A stretch of DNA of 64,000 nucleotides from Notospermus geniculatus (Eukaryota; Nemertea; Pilidiophora; Heteronemertea; Lineidae): contig NMRB01000676.1 of the NCBI GenBank assembly GCA_002633025.1, positions 233,565-297,564 of the forward strand, given 5' to 3'. This document shows positions 13,217 through 26,400 of the stretch, piece after piece. The notes below the pieces were generated by a model. That model saw only the letters and a program-made list of their open reading frames with translations. It was not told where the DNA came from and searched no databases. The first letter of the stretch is position 1, and each line of letters begins with the position of its first letter. The translations under genes and the position numbers were made by a program.

Positions 13217-16200
13217 AAAGCAGGGTTCATTGGCACGCGGGTTTTGTCCGATTCTAGTCCGTAAAAAATACATGTACATCAAATGGACTTTTGCGTTGTC
13301 GTATCCGGAAAACTAGGGGCAAACGGACTGAAAACAGACCGGATCCGTGCACCAATGAACTTGCTTTAATCGCGCGATGATCACCCTTTTTGAATATGGC
13401 CCATAATGTTTGTGCTGAACATTACCGGTAGGCCTACTCATCGTTTGGTATGGGCCTACATTTCGACATTGCCCCACTTTCAAAGTACATTTAGCTGTCA
13501 GGCAGCCATTCGCGGCGTTTTCAACATGGCTGCCAGTCAGCCATCATTAATTTGCATGACGTACGCAGTGAGCGAAGATGAAAGAGCGTTTTCCTTCTTT
13601 TTGTTATCAATTGATATCGTTTGATATCGTCTTATCACAAACGCTAAGGAAAATTAACACTCACGCTGATTTCATCTTGCCTTTGAGGAGCAACACGTGA
13701 CGGAAATTTTCCAAGTGATACCGTTATTTCCGTGGCCAGGCCCTGTTCGTGGTAGAACAATCACTTTGATTACCACCCCTTGGTTGTTGAAAAAACTCTG
13801 AGGGATGTTTAATCACCAAGAAGAGAACCAAACCTACTTAAACGTTCCTGGTGGCTTCATTGTCTTCCCGAGGTAGAGTTGTCTTTACGCTCGCAAAGGG
13901 ATGACGAAGTGAGCGCAAAGAACCAATGCCAGCGCCAGCGCCTTGCTGCTGAATCCTGTTGTTGCGATACACGGCAAGGGAAGGAACCAGGTACGCTTTT
14001 AGGCCAAATTGATATTCAAAATGATGATGAAATAATGGAGTATCGTGATAGAATAAATCCCGGGCTGCGATTTCCCTGAGGATACGGTGATCTTCTTCCT
14101 CGTCGCCGACTTTTTGTACCTCAAATGCATATTTCAATTAAATCCTAACGCTTGAATACCCAGAGAAGAACCTGTAATAGCGAATGATGGATTTTCCGAC
14201 AATTATTTTAGTAAAACCGATTGATAGGGCGAACATGGTTTACTTGAAGGTGCAATCCATCCTACATTTTTCCTTTTCATCAGTTGGCAGGTACATTAAG
14301 CGGAGAGAGCGGTCTTTTATAATTGGGGACATCAAGTTGACTTGAGTTGAGGTAAAGTGAGAGATGGTGGATTTGAAAAATTAAATACACTACAGGTTAT
14401 TTGCTGATTGTTTTTAGGGTCTTCGCTTTCACAATAACATAAACTGTAGATGTGACCGAGTGAAACTCATGTTGCAGACTTAAAAAAGGCCACTTTATGC
14501 CGATGGGGTTATCCAATGGAGCACATCGTTATTTTTATTAAAAAATGGTAATAACTATGATTTATGGGATGTTAATTGCTGCTATGTATTATAAATAGCA
14601 GTATTGCCTTTCTGACCTTTGTGGATGCTTGCAGTAATGTTCGGGATGAGGCTGCAGATTTGCAATGCGCATTACAAAGGATAATAACGTTATACAGTCC
14701 TCAAGAGTGTAATATGCAATATTGTGAATGAGTTCGGTGTTACAACGCACTAAAAATGTTGCTGTATAATTTTACAGTAAGTACATGTATTGGCAATTGG
14801 GTTGCCAGAACTTGACTATAAATTTACATGAGGTTTGCAATTTAACTGACCTCTGTAAAACTGTAAAACAACCGAATAATAGGTAATTTTACTGATAATT
14901 CATGAGGAAATACATAAATGATGTTATTTCACAGAAAAGGTATGTTAAAAAACAGCTAATTGGAGCTTGTGGTAAAAAAACAGGACATTTCCTTCTGTAA
15001 AATTACATGTACAGTACAGTGTCTTTTTAAACAGTGACAGATCGCATTGATGCATACATTCCATTACAATTAGTGTTTAAATGTGTCCATCTTAAATGGT
15101 CCGAACATCTCGGCTTCACTGCGAGTCAGTGTCCATTCCTTAACGGCACTTGTCGGCGGTACTTTAGCGATGTACGCTCAAGGAAACTTGATTCTGTACG
15201 TGGGCCCCTTGCGCCTGGTGCTTTCCGCCGACACGACGCAGTGGTCATTATCATCATCTGTCTAAAGATAGATCGCTCCCTATGGCGTATTTGTTCCATT
15301 AGCTCGACACTTGCAGCGCTTGGTATTTATTCAACCGAGAATCAGTCTCCCTGGTAGTGTCAGCACGCGATGGACGGACAGATAGGACCGGATGCGCGAC
15401 ACCTACGTGACAAAGATGCTCCGAAGACATAGACGTCATGTTTCCTGAAGGTGCTGAGAGTTGGCCCTCAATGGGAAATTTCCATACGGCTTACGCTGAT
15501 ACCAGTGACACAAACGTCGGCCTGTTAGTTTTCTGATGGCTGAGCAGAGTACAGTATATAAATTCATGTCTGCGAGATTGGATCTCGGTCTGTTTTCCGT
15601 GGGTAGTACGAGTTCTAACATCGATCTCGCCCACATCCCATACCTGACGTTAAATACCAACTGATTTTCCCATTGATTTATTGTCGTCGGTTAATTAAGA
15701 AACAACATGATTTCATCATGGTATTTTTGCGTGCGTGCTTGTGTATCACGCCATGTACAGTTCTTCACTGTAGGTTTCCTTACAACCAATAAAAAAAGCA
15801 TTTTGTAATAAGAACGACAAACGACAACCTTTAAAACACCACCAACATTTTGAGGTTGCTGCTCGAACGTACATGTATCATTTCCCTTCATCCCTTCTTG
15901 GAACCTTGGAGGAATTATACTGACCTCAAGTTCCATTCATATTGATTGACGAATTAGGGATGGTATACAACATCTATATATACATCACCCCTATTAACAG
16001 TTTATACATAGTGTACGTGCCTAAACCTAATGGAGCAATCAAGGCATAATTAGTGGAAGTGATTGTGCAGCTGGATGGAGACACGCCTCGGGCTCAGAGA
16101 TCCAACGGTGATACGTCCCATAGCTGGCTTTTACCATCTTCTGTAACATCATTACTGCGGAGCCCCTGCCATTAGCTAGCTGGGACCGGACAATGAAATC

Positions 16201-18012
16201 AACAAGACTGTTGCATGTCAAATAATTGCAATTTATGAGGTTGAAATATTGATGAGATCATAAAATTTTCATGCGATTTTATCAGAGAGTTGCTGAAAAC
16301 GTCCTTCCGATAGCAGGCATGTTTTCAGTGGGTGAAAAGAAGCGCCATAAAGATTGATCCTATCTGAAATCGTCAAGAAACCTGACAAAATTGTTGATTT
16401 CTTTTCCATAACCAATCAAAATGCTCGTTGCTGTTGACGAACCAATCACAGGGCCCGGTCTTGAGCAATGCGGTTACGTGCCGATGGCGGCTATTGGCTC
16501 CATGAAACTGAGGGTTGAAAGCGCAATCTTTCATTGTATCAAAATAATTGTTGATAGGTCTAATGGTCTTGGACAAAGGTGGTCCTTTGTGGCGTTCAGC
16601 TTGATTGACCAAGGCTGATCATTTCTTCCCTTCCCTTCAACAGGTCATCGGCTCTGAAGAGACGTTGCTATATTTGCGCCATTTCCGAATCAGTCATATA
16701 TGATCCACTTAAGTCCCGCAGGAGGCAACCAAGCAGTCTTATCTCGCATGATATTGAAATACGATTATTTCCCTTGAGTCGGCTGATTGCTGAGTGCGTT
16801 TATATACATCCATAATTGAAAAGGTGAGATTCGCGTGAGCCGTGTCCCCTGATGCGAAATCGTAATTTGGGAGGGTATGGTCAACTCTGCCCTCCAATAA
16901 GTGGAATTAGCTCTCTTCGATAAGGGGAAGCATGGTCGATTATACTAATAGCTCTAATTTGCACTACTTACAGTTGTGTACAGTGAAGCTTTCCAGTTGA
17001 TCGTGCATCCCCCGATCTCGAGTGAAGGTAACTTCCTTCACCATCAGATCTTGGCCAGAGCTTCGCCAAACAACTCTGGAACAACTCTGGCACCATAACA
17101 ATTTGGAGCGTCCTTCTCTCAAATCCATCTCCAGTACCATCGTCGCATCGCCTCTTCAATTCATAACCCCGTCACATCGCTGACCCTAGTTGTTCTGTGG
17201 GCAATCGATTCATCATCCGACTCGCCATCAAATTGAGATGAAAATTACACCAATATACAAGAGAAGCAGCATCGTTGTCTTGTTTGATTGGGGCTATTCG
17301 CCCGATTGAGCATTCATCGCAGCCGTGCGTTTGAACTCTGGCAAATGAAGAATGTATAGCGATTGGTATGACATTTACAGGAATTCACCAATCATACTGT
17401 CTTTAGGGGCCATCCCGATGTTTATTGATGACAAGAAACGATAGTCATTAATTTTCATCCTCCAGCCGTTCCACTTTTTTAACGAGCAACACGAAAAGAA
17501 AATATGATGATTGGTTTCGAACGTATCCCCCCCCCCCCCATGTGAGGATATCTAATTTGGCGAGGACACCTTTCTGTCCTTGGGTCTGTTTTCCTTTTCC
17601 ACCTGTTGGTAAAGGAGGTAATTTGTTAGGGGAAAAATTTATGGCAACCAGAATACAAGGACGGATATCTCCCTTTAATAGGCGAAATCAGTGAGACTTG
17701 TGTTCATAAGACACTTTGAGAAATATCACGATGAATTGCCTGTTTCTATGGCAATCATGGCCGTATATCTGGTCAGAACGCCCCCGAGCTGTCAGCAAAG
17801 TGCGCTGAGAGATTGGTATATGCGGGATCGAGGATTTGCCGTGGGTCACGTCCTCCTTTGGTCAAGCAATGGGAGGGAGCTTCTGAAATATTTCTGCGAT
17901 GGAGTATTGGGCATCGCCTTCTGCCGTGTAGTGGTGGCGCTGAACTTTCCATGAAGACTCAGCGATATAAAAAGGAGGCCCTGCCCGATGTGAAAGAAAT
18001 GCAAGTCCGCCC
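13217..18012. other. gene-empty stretch
   Basis: No coding region supported. A C-run lies near 17527-17540. Around 14757-15040 there are TTTTACAGTAA and CTGTAAAATTACA words that may be a very degraded relative of the CACTGTTAGAA MITE family. Confidence 0.45.
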
Positions 18013-18078
18013 GGAACCAAGGTCCCATGGACCTTGGTTCCTTAGGAATGGGGGCCCTACGGGCCCCCATTCCTTAGG
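18013..18078. repeat. two overlapping perfect hairpins
   Basis: Hairpin 1 has a 13-bp perfect stem (18013-18025 with 18029-18041) around a 3-nt loop. Hairpin 2 has an 18-bp perfect stem (18040-18057 with 18061-18078) around a 3-nt loop, and its first two bases are the last two of hairpin 1. The flanking word CAAGTCCGCC recurs in altered form near 18190. Confidence 0.85.
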
Positions 18079-18315
18079 AACCACTGTCCTACCCGAACTT
18101 CTGTTCCTGTGTTACCAATCCTATATAAAAGGTATAGGACTCTGATTACTAGGGGACTTATATTTCTTTTACAACAGTGACAGAAATCAAAGTCCGCCGT
18201 AACCGAAGTCCTTCCCCTTTTGTAGGCCTATTAACTGCACAATTAAATAGAATCTGTATAGCTCTTTAATAGAACATGCATTCAAATAGCTAAAATAATC
18301 GGTCGTCGGTCAGCC

Positions 18316-18391
18316 GGTCACTCGTGGTGTAGTGGTTCGGGGACCTGCACATAAAGCAAATACTGCGGGTTCGACTCCCTGTCGGGCAACT
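18316..18391 (+). ncRNA. tRNA-like sequence (pseudogene or SINE head)
   Basis: An A-box-like GTGGTGTAGTGG is at 18324-18335 and a perfect B box, GGTTCGACTCC, at 18368-18378, at tRNA-like spacing. T-runs that could stop RNA polymerase III follow from 18392. The acceptor and T stems do not pair well: only about three T-stem pairs form. It is therefore more likely a tRNA pseudogene or the head of a tRNA-derived SINE than a working tRNA. Confidence 0.45.
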
Positions 18392-18893
18392 GTTTTTTTT
18401 TGTTTAATTTTTTTTTCTTGTCATCTTCGGTCATTACACAACATNTGATTCCAGCCTGGTCGAGTGTCTATGCTTGTGCGCATTCAGAGAACCGTTCAGA
18501 CCCATTCTGGTCCCGTAGAAAACTGCACCACGATTTTGATTGGCCCAATGCCAGTGGAGGAAGTGACGTCACTGTTAACGGCGCCCTCTATCATCACATA
18601 GCTTCCTCATTTCCACCATCAGCATATGTTTGACTTTACTTTCTAGAATATTTCTGTCGGTGTTTATTTGATTTCTGTCGCAGTCACTTCGGTCACTTCA
18701 ATCTCGATGGTGTCACTTCATGCATCCCTTGGGATCATCCCTCCAGCCATCTTCTCCATCCCGTGTCACGGCATAATCAGACTTCTTGCCGTGTCCACTG
18801 GGATCTCGAATTAAGTCTATCTGCCTGTTTATCCGGTAGCGACATGGCACAGCATCACGGTTGACCTTTCCCGTCGATTTCACCTCAGGATAT

Positions 18894-19015
18894 TAGGGAG
18901 GTTTCGTAAGCGCCCAGTTAGGCCATACGACGACATTTATCTATTGTTTGGGTATACCCACACAATAGATAAACGTCGTCGTAGGGCCTAACCGGGCGCT
19001 TGCGAAACCTCCCTA
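18894..19015. mobile_element. foldback element, TAGGGAGGTT family, copy 1
   Basis: Long near-perfect inverted repeat: TAGGGAGGTTTCG at the left and CGAAACCTCCCTA at the right, with arms of about 55 bp. The outer ten bases match the elements at 19727 and 51291, but the inner arm sequence is its own. Confidence 0.8.
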
Positions 19016-19400
19016 TTGTCAAACTTCTGCACGGACTGAGACGAGCAGGCTTTCTAAGTTTGGGTTGATCATGCCAAAGAGAACATTACATAGCACCTTT
19101 GAAAAATCTTTGAGAGATCTATCGATCATGACCCTCAAAGATCAAAGGAAATTCATGATAATTAACACCTTCCAGTGCATGAGTGCGTACTTAACCTGAC
19201 AACACACGAGTGGGATGAGATCAAAGAAATTATTTACTTTGTTGTTGATAGAATATTTAAAGGAGGGGTTAGCTTCCCCAAGCTGTTGAGTTTTGGAGGA
19301 GTAAGGTAGACTTTCTCCCACCAGCCAACGTTTCGGTAAGCATGCGAACACCTGAGGCACTGACAAGATCTAACAGTACTACGTGTAGAAGCTTAGCTTA

Positions 19401-19633
19401 AGCCTAGGTCACATATCCACTCCGGGGCCCGTACGGCGACCGTACGGCGAGTAAAAACAGACATTTTGGCCAATTTCTACGGTGCCCAGTTTGATCTAGT
19501 TTAATTTCCGCTTTTCCATTGAGGCGATTTCGGCATAATTCAGCTTCGATCTGAGTTTCAGTCTCAAAAATCCACAGCAAGCCGCTGGGTGGGGAAAATC
19601 GTACGGCGCCCGGTGGCATTTGTGACCCAGGCT
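19401..19633. mobile_element. foldback MITE, AGCCTAGGTCACA ends
   Basis: The left end AGCCTAGGTCACATATCCAC pairs with the right end, which reads GTGGCATTTGTGACCCAGGC. Both inner arms carry a CGTACGG word. A 170-codon open frame across it is a by-product of the repeat. Confidence 0.7.
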
Positions 19634-19726
19634 TTAGTTGACAAAAGTGCGATCTTCTAAGATGTTGTCGATAAAATGTAGGGATCAGGGATTCAGAATT
19701 AGATTGCTGTAGAATTTGATACTTTT

Positions 19727-19876
19727 TAGGGAGGTTCAGACATGTCAGATCAGGCGACTTATCACGGATCCTTATACGTATACGGATCGAAATGTAGGCA
19801 AAATTTGTCTTCGTTGTACAGAATTCTATCCGTATACGTAAGGATCCGTGATAAGTCGCTGATCTCAACCTCCCTA
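19727..19876. mobile_element. foldback element, TAGGGAGGTT family, copy 2
   Basis: TAGGGAGGTTCAGACATG at the left and AACCTCCCTA at the right, with inner arms GACTTATCACGGATCC and their inverse. The ends are shared with 18894 and 51291; the arm sequence is not. Confidence 0.78.
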
Positions 19877-20293
19877 TTATTAGCATGGCGTAATTGTATT
19901 GGTGCCTTAAGTGCAACCAAGCTTCTTAAAGTGTGTTACAGTGTCCTTGCTTACCTCAGGCTCGCTAATACGACCCATGGTCATGAATCAACGATTAGTA
20001 TAGCAATCAATTGTTACAGGATGCTAGTTTGCCAGTTTCGCCAAAGATAGCATCCTGTTTCTTGATTCGACGATAAAATTGTCAACATCCAGGATGGTAA
20101 AATTGACTTAGCAGCCAATCTTTTCTATCTTTTACGGAGATGTATGTTACGAGTCAGGTGGGCGAACTCTCAGCGTCCTAGTCGTGGCGTGTTGGTTCTC
20201 AGCCTTTGGTCCTGTCTGCAGCCTCTTTGTTCTTGGAGCCCTCTACCCTGCTCCTTCCTGTTGGGTCTGCATCATAAACCTCAACTGAGCATG

Positions 20294-20431
20294 CACAGTA
20301 AAAAATCGTCGTGTAAGCGTTACACAAAGAACACCGATTTTCAGTGTTGTAGGTGTTACACCGGGATGAACACTGAAAATCGGTGTTGGGCACTAAGTAA
20401 CCCTGATATTCGGTGCAATTTTTTTACTGTG
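20294..20431. mobile_element. MITE, CACAGTAAAAAA ends
   Basis: The ends CACAGTAAAAAA and TTTTTACTGTG are inverted copies. Inside, CACCGATTTTCAGTGTT and its inverse form a second palindrome. No coding capacity. Confidence 0.65.
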
Positions 20432-21107
20432 AAGCTGTTTACCTGGTGGAACTCAAGCAACCTTCGGTGCAGAATTCGGTGATATAATCCCACCTAGTGA
20501 TAATTTTCCTTGTGCGTCAGGTCGATAATAATCCAAATTGCCAAAGGTTGTTAAGCAGCGCTGTAGCTGATAAACAGTCGATTATTCGCTGGCCTCCAGC
20601 GCAGTCGGCCCCCGCCAGAAATGCACAGAAAATTGATTTGATTTGATAGGAGATTAGCTGTATATTTCCCCAGAGATATCGACGTTTTTTTCAACACTTA
20701 TTGGCTGCAAATGGAGAAATATGCTCAGTTACAAAATTTGCTAGGAAGCAGCTGCTGTCATGATATGATATGGATCTGGTTGCCAATGATAATGCAGGTG
20801 GCAGATGCGTTACTCTCCATTTAAGAAGTCGTCGCTGTTCACCAGTGAACTATCATAAGTGGTAGGCTAAAGGGTTCATGTACTTTGAAGCTGGGGTTAC
20901 TGCGGCTTATCCCGACAGATCATTGTACGCGGAGGATTACCGGTGTCATAGAATGTCATGTACCCTGATATGAGGTGTCTCCCAACGAAAGATTCTGACG
21001 GAATAAGGATCAGATACAATAGGCCGGACAGTAACAGACAGGAACTTCTGTCACGAGGGGTCCCCTGCAGAACAGAAGCGAACATCTCGTATCGGAAACA
21101 TTAGATT
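20432..21107. other. gene-empty stretch
   Basis: Nothing supported in this interval. Confidence 0.4.
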
Positions 21108-21394
21108 CACTGTTAGAAAAAAACCGACGATTCTACAGAATAGTCTGTGCAGCAGAGTTACAAGCACTTTGATCTGTAAATTTACAGAAAGGATTCAGGG
21201 TCAAAGGAATATATGTCATTGCCCATGACCCTTTGTTTGGAAGGTCCCTAGGTGTAACATAAAACGCAGGTCATTGGTTCAGATGCGATGCCTTTACATG
21301 TAACTAAAAAAGTGGCCCCTGTAATTTCACAGAAAGTGCTTGAAACTCTGCTGCCAGAAAATTCTGTTAAATTCTTCTGTTATTTCTAACAGTG
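21108..21394. mobile_element. MITE, CACTGTTAGAA family
   Basis: Starts CACTGTTAGAAAAAAACCGA and ends TTATTTCTAACAGTG. The subterminal TCTACAGAA and GCAGCAGAGTT words are shared with the other copies at 8030, 25425 and 62198. Confidence 0.8.
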
Positions 21395-23464
21395 TGTCAG
21401 ACAAAGGGAGCTTGCTTGGGCGAGAAAAAAATCATGCTATCTCAATCTTTAATCTTCTTCTTGTAAGTTGTCACACTTAGGAGGCCTATTTCCGATATCA
21501 TTCTTTTGTCAGATTCCAGGCACACCGTATTTGCTGTACCGCTGAAGTAGGTAATGACTAAGTTTGAGAATAGCAAGAAAGATGAAAAATTCGTTTTATG
21601 GAAAAACCAATTTGATGTGTAGACCTATACCTTGTTCATACCTGAACTCATCTTAATAATAAATGGGTGTATTCACCTACGGCGGGTTGCTATTTTTAAA
21701 GAACGTGCTTTGAAGATTTTGAGTCGATGTTAATACTTTGTCAGTCAGATTTCCTCGCTAATAATCGGTGGTTTTCATCGCAGACTCCATTTGTATACAG
21801 CGTTGACAAAAGTTATCCATCTTATGGTTTTTAAGGGAGTGTACCAACATGACAAAGGGTTTATAGAAAAGTTGATAACTTTTGCTGACTTCAGACGCAT
21901 CAGAGAAATCATGCCACCATTAGGCAATTTTCTCTGATATCATGCTCTGGCGTTTAAGAACAGCAATCCGCCTCAGGGGAATACACCACCATTTACTATT
22001 AGGATGAGTTGAGGTATGAACAAGATAGGTTTACCAATGTCACCAGGGCCTCAACCGACATAACACTCGACACACCTATCACGTATTCATGAACCCCCAC
22101 CCTCCTGTGAATGGCATAGAATTAAAATTACCATCGTGAAATTACAGGAAATCACGTTTTAGACTCGTACTTACACTGATTTAAATCGATCTTTCTGCAT
22201 CACTTGTCCACTTAATAAATAACATTCCTTCATAAATAAGTGGCTTGAGTCTAGGATGGAAATATATTACATCAACACTGATTATACAGTGTGTTAGCGC
22301 TGCCGAGTATTGCAATCGATTTCCATAAAGGGTTCATTAAGCTGAAGTTGCAGCTCTGACGTCAATTTTTCACCAGTGGTAGAGCCTTCAAAGGCAGTAT
22401 TTATAGTATAAACATCATTTTAACACAACATCAACATACACTAGGAAATCGGCCTATACGCTAGTGTGACACACATCACGCAAGCCATTTGATGTTTCAA
22501 GTTGTAATTGAATTACCGCCCAAGGTTTGGATGAAAGTACAGGTTATTGACCATTGCGCATCTGTGCCTATCCATACTGTTTATAGTACGACATTCATGA
22601 TTGGCCAACCAAGGAATTATGTAGGAATGAGAAACAGCAGTTGTACGATGTCAGGAATACTGTTGGTGAAAAGCAGTTTGACTGAAACTGGTTTATCCGC
22701 ATCTTACAAAAAGCATATTTGAGGAATCACTGTGAACCCGCCCTCTGCTGTGATCATGATATCCACCCGCGTAAATTGGATGCAAAATTAGCCAATTTCA
22801 CGTTCCTTTCCTTTTGTAGTCGAAGTTATTTTGGGGGGTTCGCAGATCATGAACGCAGTGACAGTCATGACAATCTTCTGACAGCATACATGTAGCTGCG
22901 TACGCACCCGATGTAATTCGTGGTGACGGAAGATGGTGTTTCCAACTTTGCTCTTTCTAATGGTTCAAACACGACGGAAACCAAGTTTTTACTTTCCTTT
23001 TGGGGTTCGAAAGACAGAAATCGGTTCCTGCCTGTAGTATACATATGGTTGTTCTTCATTGGCAATTGCATCTGATGACAACATAGTCGTGACTGCCAGC
23101 GTCTTCAAAAAATGATAAAATGTTACATCATGTGGCCACGCGAAACATACAACATCCGCAGTTGCATTACAAGGTAGAACGAGTTTCATAATCCAAAGCG
23201 CACGGCCGTTCTTTGATGAATATTTGGGAAGTTCGCCTCTAATTGAGTTGATACTTGTGGATAAAAATAACATTTCTTTGGTCGTCATCGAAAGAGGAGA
23301 AAATCATGTCGATTGCTGATACAGAGGGATAGGCTGACATGTACCGGAGGCTAGGAATAGGGGACTTCGTCATCATCAAGGATTGACAAGGAGCTTATGG
23401 GGACGCTTGTTCCCTTTCATTTATATCATTGGCAACGAGTTACATCATCCTCTTCTCTTTTCAG
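21395..23464. other. gene-empty stretch, may hold an unseen 5' exon
   Basis: No exon found. The precursor that begins at 23465 needs an upstream exon encoding a signal peptide and ending in phase 1. I could not identify it here or further upstream. Confidence 0.4.
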
Positions 23465-26400
23465 TGAAACGCTCACAAGAATTGTTGGGAGTAGGCAATC
23501 ATCAAAATAAGCCAAGATTAAAGAAAGCTGATCCTGCAGTCGAGCTGAAAAATGAACAAAATCGCGACGAAAATGGAAAAATCGAAGTAGTATCTGAGAA
23601 CGAAATCGAAAAATCTGACGTCCCGAATTCCAACTCAGATGAGAGCACACCCACCGAAACTGGAACCATGGAACAAGCGGTAGTGGACCTGGCGAATGTC
23701 GCAAAAGACGTCGCTGACGATACAGCAGACGACAGCAACGACAGTGACCTTGAGGAGAAGGTCAAGGTCATTGAGGAAGAGAAAGAATTGGAGAAGATAC
23801 CAAAAGATGGCAAGATTGTTGAGGAGACCGAGACCAAAGAGGATGAAGTCCTCGAACCAAATGAAGCTTTCAAGGTTGATGAACCTGAGGATGTTAATTC
23901 TATCGAGGTGCCTGAGGAAGGCGAGGTGGATGACTCCGAGGAGATGTCCTCCGAAGATGTGATGAACAACATTGATGTTACGCCACAGCGACCAGCAGTG
24001 ACAGATTATCAATATGGTACGTGCAGTGTATACAGCGAGTATCGTAAAAAAGGTTTCTAAATGGCGAATTTTCTTCTCAAACATCCTCAAACCAACATGA
24101 ATTCGAGATCACGGGAGGGGAAAATGGATAGGACATAAAATGACAGAGGGAATTTGTTGTCAATTGGTGGCAACACTACCCCGTCAGTCATGAAAAATAC
24201 GATTTCTTTCAATAAGAAATTGACACGGGACCGTTCGCGTATCTTTTGAATTGTTTTCAATAAATTTCGACTGCAGGACACCTGAGGCCTATAATCTGTG
24301 CTCGTCATGGTCAAAATTTTCCCATTTGATCCATTATCTCTTCTTAATTCTAAAATTTTTCCACAAAGGCTTCATCTGCTTCAATTACGCTCCTGAGCAC
24401 TGTTCCGAGGATATCAAAACCTCACACCTATTCACCAGTAACCTATTACACCGCCTACGTGGCGGTTCTTTGAGATATTCCGAAGGGAGTTGACAATGGC
24501 GTAAATTTAACTTAGATGGTATTTACAACAAAAGAATACATACTGAAAATAGAGACGTCGGTGAGACTACCGGGAATTTGACATTTGAGATATCTGCAGT
24601 TTAGAATCCGATGTTGAAGATGAAACTGTTTCAGAATTGCTAAGCGAGGCGTAGACACGTTTTTCGTTGGATCTTGGCTGTGTTGTCATGAAGGCTGAGA
24701 AGCGCTATAGTAGAATTCGTCAGATTGCTCTCCAAGTGTCTTGAAAAGTCGTCACTTCGCCTTCGGAGGTCTCACAGAAAAAAGAAATCAACTCGAGTGG
24801 AGACTCAAAGTCTCACTATGGGGACAAAATGGCTCGAAATACCTTTTGTCTCAAAATGAAACGGAAAATGTTTTGGGCCGAGATGCTGACAGTCTCATTC
24901 TGAGATCACTCAACTCAGATTGAGAGGTCATTGTCTCGGGCCGAAATATTTTCTGTTTCATTTTGAGTCAAAAAGTATTTCGAACCATTTTATCCGTATA
25001 GTGAAATCTGAGTCTCCACTCGAGTTGATTTCTTTTTTCTGTGCTGTCGAGTGCCTAATAGTGGGACGTGTATTCTCTGTGTTGAGATATAAGGCTGACC
25101 CTAACAACGACCTTTCCCTTCAGCCAATCATTCCACTCCTTAGTGAGTAACATGTCTTCTGATTGGTTCCCACGATTAGGCACTCGCCAGTGGTGTTCGG
25201 ACTGCTCTCCAGTGGAGATAGCGTAGTCCAAAGGCTTGATGGTTCATGATTAAAGACTGATGGGTCGGTAGCTCCCGACACCTTTGCTAACTTGGGACCA
25301 AACGTCGTATGAAGACCCCCACCGTGCGTCATTTGACCCTCAATTGCCACTGTCGAGAGACACACGACAGACTGGGCCTGATTTCATTACTGTGTTTTCT
25401 TTAACAAATCGCCTATTGATCACACACTGTTAGAAATTATTTATTTTACAGTAGTAATTTTGCAGTAATTTTACAGAAATTGCCTGCAGCAGAGTCCCCA
25501 GCACTTTCTGTAAATTTACATATTTTTTTAATGGTATGATTCATGTTTTCCTGTATTGGTTGGACTCCATTGGACATCCTATTATGATGCCTTCTGAGAG
25601 CAGTATGAAAATATAATTTGGTCAGCCTCCAGTCAAGTCTCTGTTGACATTTATTTAAGTCTGTACTTTTACAGATCAAGTCTGCAATTTTACAGATCCG
25701 TCCTGGGGACTCTGCTGCACAGATATTCTGTAAAATCTTCTGTTATTTCTAACAGTGCATGGTGAATGATGTCAATTCGAAAATTTACGATCCAACGTTG
25801 ACTGATGCCATACACCCATTGCTGGGGTGGGTATAGGCAACAGAAAAATGGATCGAGTTAAATGGAAGGACTGCTTTTGCGAATCCATCTTAAACCACAA
25901 GGGGATACTGCTCCATCTTGAGCGTGGTCCGAAGGCGAAGTGTCCGTAGACCATGTTATTTCAAGATGTCGGGAATCGGGATTGGCGGTGCCCCAATAAC
26001 CGTAAGATAACTTGCGGGCCGATGTTGGTATGCGGTCTTGTGAATACCATGTCGTTTTTACTATTTCTGGCTACAAAATGGCGCCTAAAGAATTCTCCGA
26101 TACTCGCAACTGTCCCATTTTATTCCACTCCAAACAGTAATAAGGGTGATATCTGAAAGATTTACTAGCATTTAAGTGCAACACGTGGGAAAAGCTTCAG
26201 GGGAACAGCTGCGATAGCTGTCGAGTAGCTGGAAACCCCAATAAAGTATCCTATAAGGATGTACGTATTGAACAAAGCTACGATCCTATTGGGCTGCTGA
26301 ATAAAGTAAGGAACGTTCAAGAGCATCATTTGTGTTAAGAAAGCTACGCTCTCAACGAAAAAATCTATGAATTACCTAAAGGCAAACGTGCGGGTAGGAT

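Noticed and set aside
19404-19916. 170-codon frame on the minus strand
   Set aside because: It spans two foldback elements and the DNA between them; its composition follows the inverted repeats and has no domain features.
23502-23972. 156-codon Ser-rich minus frame and similar frames opposite other acidic exons
   Set aside because: It is the antisense shadow of the acidic precursor exon: GAA and GAG codons read as TTC, CTC and TCT on the other strand.
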